Source: JBJXHG01 sp046160865
Lineage (GTDB): Bacteria > Planctomycetota > UBA1135 > GCA-002686595
Length of the DNA stretch: 64,000 nt
Reading direction: 5' to 3'
Assembly (NCBI GenBank): GCA_046160865.1
Contig: JBJXHG010000050.1
Coordinates: 4,086-68,085, forward strand
In this document: one piece after another, positions 59,147-64,000 of the stretch
Position numbering within the stretch: the first letter of the stretch is position 1
Layout of the letters: every line of letters begins with the position of its first letter
Position numbers and translations under genes: made by a program
Notes under the pieces: model-generated
What the model was told of the DNA's origin: nothing
The model's input: the letters and a program-made list of their open reading frames with translations, nothing else
Database searches by the model: none

Positions 59147-60726
59147 CCGTCGCGCGGCCAACGGTCCTCGAAGCCGCCGCCGAGCGCCTTGTACAACGCG
59201 ATCGCGGCACTCGCGAGCGTCACGCGTGCGCGCGCCACGTCCGAGCGCGTCGTGAGCTGCGTGCGCTGCGCGTCGAGAACTTCGAAGTAGTCGACGAGTC
59301 CGCGCTCGTAGAGTGCGCTCGCGAGCTCGACGGATCGCGCGTCCGACCGCTCGGCGAGCTCGAGTGCACGCAGCCTGCCGAGCTCGTGTGTCCACGCGGC
59401 GAGCGCGTCCTCGACCTCGCGCAATGCGACGAGCACGGTCTGACGGTAGCGGCCGCGCGCTTGCTCGACGCGCGCTTCGTGCACGCGCACGTTCGCGCGC
59501 AGCTCGCCGCCCCGGAAGATCGGCGCCACGATCGACGGCCCCACCGACCACACGCGACTGCTCGCGTCGAAGAGGTCCCCGAGGTCTTCGCTCTCCCGCC
59601 CGAGCGATCCGGTCAAGACGATGCGCGGAAACAGGTCGGCGACGGCCGCACCCTCCAATGCGGTCGCGCTCGCGAGTTCGCGTTCCGCAGCACCGATGTC
59701 GGGACGGCGGCGTGCGAGTTCGGACGGGACGCCCGCAGCGATGCGAGCCGCCGGCCTCGGAATCTCCGCGGCACGCGACAGCTCCTCGACGAGAGCGGAC
59801 GGCTGGCTGCCGAGCAGCACGCCGAGCGCGTGGATCGATTGCCGCACGCGCGCGTCGAGCGCCGGCAGCTCGGCTTCCGTGGTCGCGACGAACGATTCGG
59901 CGCGGGCGACGTCGAGCTCCGACGCGAGCCCGGCTTCGAAGCGCGCGCGATTCAGCTGCAGCGTGTCGCGCGACAGCACGAGGCTGTCGTTCACGAGCTG
60001 AATGTCACGTTGCGCGCCGCGCAGCTCGACGTAGATGCGCGCGACCTCGCCGAGCAAGCGCACGAGCACCGCGTGCGCGCGCTCGCGCTCGGCGTCGAGA
60101 CTCGCGTCGGCAGCCTCGACCGCGCGCGCGTTGCGGCCGAAGAAATCGATCTCCCAAGCAGCGTCGAGACCCACGCGGAACACGTCGTGCTCCCCCGATA
60201 CGAAGCTGCCTTGCGGCGTGTTGCCGCTGGCGCGCTCGCGCGCGTACGACGCCGCAGCGTCGACACGCGGGCGTGCGCCCCCGCGGGCCACGTCCGCGAG
60301 CGCGCGCGCTTCGTCCACGCGCGCGACGGCGACATCCAGCTCCACATTCGAGCGCACGGCGCGCTCGATCAGCGAGTCGAGCACGGGATCCTGGAACGTC
60401 TTCCACCACTCTTCGGGCGGTGCGTCGTCGACCGCGACGGCGGCACTCCATTCGGCGGGCATTTCGTCGCGCGGCGGTTCATAGCGCGGACCGGCGTGAC
60501 AAGCGCACAGGGCGAGCGTCGCGATGCAGCACAGCGCTAGCAGCCCGCATCTCTCACCACGTCCGCGGCCAGGTTGCGCCAGCGCGTTCGGAGCAAGGCG
60601 TTGGATCGGAATCGACCGCAGCTCTCCTGTCAGGTCGGCGAGGATCGATTCCCATCCGACTACGCCGCACCGTGCGAGTTGGCGCGACCGCAGCCGGACG
60701 TGGTGAGCGATGCGGGCCAACGTCAC
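59143..60726 (-). CDS. RND-type outer-membrane efflux lipoprotein (NodT family) with in-frame palindromic element at its N-terminus
   Basis: 527 residues if read from GTG 60726, which overlaps the HlyD stop (GTGA). Codons 1-2 (GTG ACG) are followed by 59 codons of repeat A14, then LLALCCIATLALCACHAG, an ideal lipoprotein signal. Removing exactly 177 bp gives VTLLALCCIATLALCAC, the expected native start. The mature protein has NodT/TolC landmarks: PRYEPPRDEMPAEW, EEWWKTFQDPVLDSLIERAV, LVNDSLVLSRDTLQLNRARF, ARRRPDIGAAERELASATA, DLFPRIVLTGSLG and VDYFEVLDAQRTQL. It forms the outer-membrane channel of the adjacent HlyD/ABC export system. Its stop is in the CTAG of A13. Whether the extended protein is still exported is unknown. 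Confidence 0.85.
   Translation of the reverse strand: MTLARIAHHVRLRSRQLARCGVVGWESILADLTGELRSIPIQRLAPNALAQPGRGRGERCGLLALCCIATLALCACHAGPRYEPPRDEMPAEWSAAVAVDDAPPEEWWKTFQDPVLDSLIERAVRSNVELDVAVARVDEARALADVARGGARPRVDAAASYARERASGNTPQGSFVSGEHDVFRVGLDAAWEIDFFGRNARAVEAADASLDAERERAHAVLVRLLGEVARIYVELRGAQRDIQLVNDSLVLSRDTLQLNRARFEAGLASELDVARAESFVATTEAELPALDARVRQSIHALGVLLGSQPSALVEELSRAAEIPRPAARIAAGVPSELARRRPDIGAAERELASATALEGAAVADLFPRIVLTGSLGRESEDLGDLFDASSRVWSVGPSIVAPIFRGGELRANVRVHEARVEQARGRYRQTVLVALREVEDALAAWTHELGRLRALELAERSDARSVELASALYERGLVDYFEVLDAQRTQLTTRSDVARARVTLASAAIALYKALGGGFEDRWPRDG
60541..60720. repeat. Palindromic element family A, copy A14, inserted in frame in the NodT gene
   Basis: Ends CAGCCCGCATCTCTCACCAC at the left and GGACGTGGTGAGCGATGCGG plus GCCAA at the right. 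The boundary sequences are CTAG (60537-60540, just outside) and TTGG on the minus strand. The segment 60544-60720 is 177 bp, equal to a 181-bp element minus one 4-bp boundary, and has no stop in the gene's frame (peptide with ARIAHHVRLRSRQLARCG). Confidence 0.88.
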
Positions 60727-61769
60727 GGATCGACCTCGATGAAAACGTCCATCTGCTGCCCGACATACACGGGCAGCGTCTGCGGATCGAAGCGGTAGAG
60801 AACCTGCAGCACGCGCGTGTCGACCCGCTCCGTGCTCTCGCCGGTGAGCGAGCGCTTCGGGACGACGTACGGGTCGACGCGCACGAATTCGATCGGCGTG
60901 GAGAGCTCGCTGTTGCCGCGCACGAAAGCGGTCGCTTTCGCACCGGGTGTGAAGCGCCACGCGTCGTTCTCGTCGATGTCGACGCGCACGTGCAGCGCGT
61001 CGATGTCGCCGACCACCATCAGCGGCACGCCGATCGCACCCGACGGCGCGTACTCGCCCGCGCGCACGTTGACTTGCAGGACGGTGAGGCTCGCCGGTGC
61101 GCGCACCCACAGTCGTGCCAGCTCCGTTTCCTGCGCCGCGACGCGCGCTTCGGCCGCAGCGACCGCCGCGCGCGCGACCTCGATGTCCGCCTTCCAAGCG
61201 CCGGCCTTCAGGAGCTCGTACTCGGCGCGCGCTTGCGACGCGCGCGCGAGCGCACTCTGCGCGGCGAATCGACGCCGCGTCCACTCCTCCGTCGCCATCG
61301 CGCGCTTGTCGGACAGGCTCTCGGCGAGCTCGAGCTGGCTGCGCGCGTCGGCGAGATCGGCTTCGGCGGCATCGACGTGCGCTTGCGCGGGAGGCAAGTT
61401 CTCCGGACGCGGCTGGCTCTCGAGCCGCTGGAGCTCCGCGCGTGCGCTCGTGCGCGAGCTACGGCGCACTTCGAGCTCGGCGAGCGCTTCGCGATCGTCG
61501 ATGCGGAACAGCGGGTCGCCGGTCTTCACGCGCGCGCCGACGCCCACGAGCACCTCCGTCACGACTCCGCCGATCGATGTACCGATCGCGATGTTCTGCG
61601 AGCGCGCTTCGACGATGCCCGCGCCCGCGATCGTGCGCGCGAACGGCGCACGCGCCGGCTCCGCCGCAGCCTGCGCGACCGGGACGGGTCTCGCGCTCGA
61701 CATGACGGTGTACACGGCGAACGAAAAGCCGGCCACGGCCAGCAGCGGGAGAACGAAGCTGCGCAACAT
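60723..61769 (-). CDS. HlyD/MFP-family efflux adaptor
   Basis: 348 residues from ATG 61769. N-terminal membrane span (LPLLAVAGFSFAVYTVMSSA). Biotinyl-lipoyl-like halves GTSIGGVVTEVLVGVGARVK and VRAPASLTVLQVNVRAGEYA flank a long coiled-coil hairpin (about 105-215, with ELQRLESQPRPENLPPAQAH and SQARAEYELLKAG). It bridges the inner-membrane ABC transporter to the outer-membrane channel, as in DevB or MacA. Ends with GTGA overlap into the NodT gene. Confidence 0.93.
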   Translation of the reverse strand: MLRSFVLPLLAVAGFSFAVYTVMSSARPVPVAQAAAEPARAPFARTIAGAGIVEARSQNIAIGTSIGGVVTEVLVGVGARVKTGDPLFRIDDREALAELEVRRSSRTSARAELQRLESQPRPENLPPAQAHVDAAEADLADARSQLELAESLSDKRAMATEEWTRRRFAAQSALARASQARAEYELLKAGAWKADIEVARAAVAAAEARVAAQETELARLWVRAPASLTVLQVNVRAGEYAPSGAIGVPLMVVGDIDALHVRVDIDENDAWRFTPGAKATAFVRGNSELSTPIEFVRVDPYVVPKRSLTGESTERVDTRVLQVLYRFDPQTLPVYVGQQMDVFIEVDP

Positions 61770-61772
61770 CCG

Positions 61773-62483
61773 TCAAAGCTCCTGTGCGTTCGTGACGATG
61801 GTTTCGATGCGGCCGTCGTTCATCTTCGCGATGCGATCGGCGAAGCCGAACGTGCGCGCGTCGTGCGTCACGATCACGAGCGCGCGATCCGGCGCGAGCG
61901 CCACGTCGCGCAGGATCTTCATCACCGTTTGGCCGGTCTCTTGATCGAGCGAGCTCGTCGGCTCGTCGCACACGAGCAGGCGCGGCGAATGCACGAGCGC
62001 GCGCGCGATCGCGACGCGCTGCTGTTGTCCGCCGGACAGCTGTGACGGACGCGCGCCGGCGCGCGCCTCGAGTCCTACGCTCGCGAGCACTGCGCGTGCG
62101 CGCGCGAGCGCCCGCTCGTGCGGCCAACCGAGAATGAAGAGCGGCACGGCCACGTTCTCGGCGGCGGATAGCGACGGCAGCAGATTGAACGCTTGGAACA
62201 CGAAGCCGATGTTGCGTCCGCGGAACTCGGTCCGCTCGCGCGCTCGCATCGCCTTCAGGTCGCGGTCGAACACGAAGCAGTCGCCTTCGTCCTGGTCCAG
62301 GATGCCCGCCATCACCGAGATCAACGTCGTCTTGCCGCACCCGGACGGGCCAACGAGCATCAAGAGCTCGCCCGCGCGCACCTCGAGATCGATGCCGCGC
62401 AACGCCGTCACACGGTCGGCGCCCGAGCCGTACGTCTTGGTGACTCCGCGACACCGCACCGCACTCGATGTGGCTGTTTCCAT
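61773..62483 (-). CDS. ABC transporter ATPase, MacB/LolD/DevA type
   Basis: 236 residues from ATG 62483. Walker A GPSGCGKTT, Q-loop NIGFVFQAFNLLPSLSAAEN, signature LSGGQQQRVAIARAL, Walker B LLVCDEPTSSLD and switch HDARTFGFADRI. This type works with FtsX-like permeases and HlyD adaptors in export of hydrophobic molecules or glycolipids. It starts 2 bp after the permease stop and is followed by hlyD after 3 bp. Confidence 0.96.
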   Translation of the reverse strand: METATSSAVRCRGVTKTYGSGADRVTALRGIDLEVRAGELLMLVGPSGCGKTTLISVMAGILDQDEGDCFVFDRDLKAMRARERTEFRGRNIGFVFQAFNLLPSLSAAENVAVPLFILGWPHERALARARAVLASVGLEARAGARPSQLSGGQQQRVAIARALVHSPRLLVCDEPTSSLDQETGQTVMKILRDVALAPDRALVIVTHDARTFGFADRIAKMNDGRIETIVTNAQEL

Positions 62484-62485
62484 GC

Positions 62486-63646
62486 TCAGCCTTTGAACAC
62501 GATCGCGGGCTCGAGCTTGACGACTCGGCGAATGCTGATGAGGGCGGAGACGACGCAGATCAGCGTCACGGCCGAAGCGCTCAACGCGAGGATCTGCCAC
62601 GGCAAGCGGAACGCGAGTTCGGTGTTCCTCGTCAACGCGCCAAAGCTCGCCGCGAGACCGACGCCGATCCCGTAGCCGATCGTGCCGACGAGCAACGCCT
62701 GGAGCACGATCATGCGCAACAGCGTTCCGTTGCTCGCCCCCATCGCCTTCAGCGCGCCGAACTGTTTGATGTTCTCGAGCGTGAAGTTGTAGAAGGTTTG
62801 CCCGGCGATCGCGGTGCCGACGAGGAAGCCGAGCAGCACGGCGATGCCGAAGTTGATCGGGATCCCGGTGTACTTCATGACGTACTTGACCGTGGTCCAC
62901 TGGAACTGCGTCTTGGTCTGTGCCAGCAGGCCGGTTTGCTCGTTGATGCGGCGGCACAGGGCCTCGGGGTCTTCGCCGGCCTTGGCCTTGACCAGGATGA
63001 ACGACAGGAGCCTGCGCTCCCGCGGGGCGAACTGGGTGGCGCGCGAGTAGGTCGTGTAGATCGTCGGCTGGGATTGGAAGGTGCGCGACACGCCGCACAA
63101 TCCGACCACCACGGCACGGTGGTCGTTGAGTTCCAGCGAATCACCGATCTCCAGGGGTCGGCTGGCACCGCCCGGCTCGAGAGGCGGCCGCGCCAGTTTG
63201 GTCCGCGCGCCGTTGCGATCCACGATCACCGCCTCGCTGCGCCTCAGATCCTCGAGCTTGCCCTCGAACATCCGGGGTGGACCGCCCACCAGCGTTGCGT
63301 CGTCGATGCCGAACACGATGCAGGTCTGGAAGTTGCCGTTCTCGAGCCGCGCCTTGAGCAAGCCCTTGTAGAGGGGCACCGCCCACTGCACGCCCTCGAC
63401 GCCGCGCACCAGGAACAGCCGCGTGTCCGACATGGGCTTCACGTCGTCCACGAACTGCACCTTGGGGTCCATCACCCACACGTCCGCTTGCCCCAGGTCG
63501 GTGATGGCCCCGAAGGTGCGCGTCATCAGGCCCACGAACACCGAGGCCTGCTGGGTGATCAAGAGCGACGCGAAGGTCAGCCCGATGATGATGCCGATGT
63601 ACTTGGCGCGATCGCCCATCAGCATCTTGAGCGCGATGAAGTTCAC
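62486..63646 (-). CDS. FtsX-like ABC permease (DevC type)
   Basis: 386 residues from GTG 63646, overlapping the TetR-like gene's stop (GTGA). First membrane span YIGIIIGLTFASLLITQQAS, a periplasmic domain about 50-250 (FGAITDLGQADVWVMDPKVQ, LFLVRGVEGVQWAVPLYKGL), and three C-terminal spans with PINFGIAVLLGFLVGTAIAG, QFGALKAMGASNGTLLRMIV and LALSASAVTLICVVSALISI. Codon choice changes within the gene: the N-terminal two thirds prefer CTG, GTG and ACC, while the part below about 62870 uses the CTC, GTC and TCG-rich style of the rest of the window. Confidence 0.93.
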   Translation of the reverse strand: MNFIALKMLMGDRAKYIGIIIGLTFASLLITQQASVFVGLMTRTFGAITDLGQADVWVMDPKVQFVDDVKPMSDTRLFLVRGVEGVQWAVPLYKGLLKARLENGNFQTCIVFGIDDATLVGGPPRMFEGKLEDLRRSEAVIVDRNGARTKLARPPLEPGGASRPLEIGDSLELNDHRAVVVGLCGVSRTFQSQPTIYTTYSRATQFAPRERRLLSFILVKAKAGEDPEALCRRINEQTGLLAQTKTQFQWTTVKYVMKYTGIPINFGIAVLLGFLVGTAIAGQTFYNFTLENIKQFGALKAMGASNGTLLRMIVLQALLVGTIGYGIGVGLAASFGALTRNTELAFRLPWQILALSASAVTLICVVSALISIRRVVKLEPAIVFKG

Positions 63647-64000
63647 GGGCGGCCCCTGTCGGACATGGGTTCGCGGGCGGCCGGGTCCCGCGTGGACCAC
63701 GTCCCGCCGGTTCCGGGGGAGCCCGGCGCCCGCCCCAGGGCCGAGAGGCCCCCGAGGGAGAAGTCCGTGATGTGGCGCGCCAGCCGAAGGAGTTGCTCCT
63801 CGCCCAGGACCTCACCCGGGGAGAGCCGCTGCAGGACCGGCCGCGAGTGGTGGTAGAAGACGCACTGGCTCACGACCGATCGGGCGCAGAAGATCACCTG
63901 GGCCGGCTGGGCCCGTTCCCCGAGAAGTTCGGCCACCAGGGCGCAGAGCTGCTTGAATAGCGGCCGCACGAGTTCCTCCACCAGCCGGTCGAGGGCCTCG
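63643..64000 (-). CDS. TetR-family regulator, CerR/YbiH-type C-terminal domain (N-terminus off window)
   Basis: Only the last about 118 codons are in the window. EALDRLVEELVRPLFKQLCA, IFCARSVVSQCVFYHHSRPV, LGEEQLLRLARHITDFSLGG match the C-terminal domain of CerR/YbiH-like TetR regulators (DUF1956). That type often heads YbhFSR-like HlyD/ABC export operons and represses them in response to toxic ligands, which fits here. The stop overlaps the permease start. Its base use (CCC, GGG, GCC) is unlike the left part of the window. Confidence 0.82.
   Translation of the reverse strand, partial: EALDRLVEELVRPLFKQLCALVAELLGERAQPAQVIFCARSVVSQCVFYHHSRPVLQRLSPGEVLGEEQLLRLARHITDFSLGGLSALGRAPGSPGTGGTWSTRDPAAREPMSDRGRP

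Noticed and set aside
59313..62045. A 910-codon open frame on the plus strand
   Set aside because: Antisense to the well-supported NodT, HlyD and ABC genes, with Arg-rich shadow composition.

Overview
The window is a piece of a GC-rich bacterial chromosome that looks planctomycetal. The signs are: a class II aldolase operon with three EutN/CcmL-type microcompartment vertex proteins; an ECF-like sigma factor divergent from a Ser/Thr kinase fused to a formylglycine-generating-enzyme-like domain; an ABC-2 permease fused to an M1 peptidase; many secreted proteins of unknown function; frequent GTG starts and stop/start overlaps (GTGA, ATGA). The assignment to Planctomycetota is inference. No rRNA, transposase, CRISPR array or phage structural gene is visible.

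Layout. 0-9 kb: a partial carboxypeptidase-regulatory repeat protein, a small hypothetical protein, a membrane zinc peptidase, then a minus-strand run of an AAA+ ATPase, a parvulin-like isomerase, three vertex proteins and the aldolase. 9-18 kb: a kinase/peptidase pair, a CBS protein, a metzincin, a deoB-punA purine nucleoside salvage operon and another HExxH protein. 18-28 kb: exported proteins, an ABC ATPase with its permease-peptidase fusion, an aromatic amino acid decarboxylase-like enzyme and a DUF1326 lipoprotein. 28.4-32.4 kb: an island of visibly lower GC with a PD-(D/E)xK nuclease-like protein, a three-Cys-motif (DUF5131/Gp37-Gp68) protein and its partner TcmP in one operon, plus a nucleotide-cyclase-like protein facing it. 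32.5-47 kb: transketolase, membrane proteins, a 2OG-Fe(II) oxygenase, MltA, MOSC, two methyltransferases, a TPR lipoprotein, a HAD hydrolase and MoxR. 47-58 kb: exported proteins, the kinase/sigma pair, TonB, and an rpoE/anti-sigma/RseB-like operon with a recognisable ECF promoter. 58-64 kb: tRNA-Arg(CCG) and a TetR-permease-ATPase-HlyD-outer-membrane-lipoprotein export operon running off the right edge.

The most unusual feature is a set of long palindromic elements scattered between genes. Family A is about 181 bp, family B about 167 bp and family C about 163 bp. All fold on themselves end to end, all are bounded by the tetranucleotide CTAG, and different families sit head to tail sharing one CTAG. 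I count seven near-complete A copies, several degenerate or partial ones, three B copies and one C. One A copy has inserted exactly 177 bp (59 codons), in frame, between codon 2 and the signal peptide of the outer-membrane lipoprotein gene at 59143-60726. Others supply stop codons, or lie against candidate -10 boxes. They behave like a non-autonomous mobile palindrome, comparable in concept to Rickettsia palindromic elements or REP/BIME sequences. I do not recognise the family.

Gene starts were chosen by reading frames, overlaps and family lengths. All functional calls rest on motifs read by eye, with no database search.
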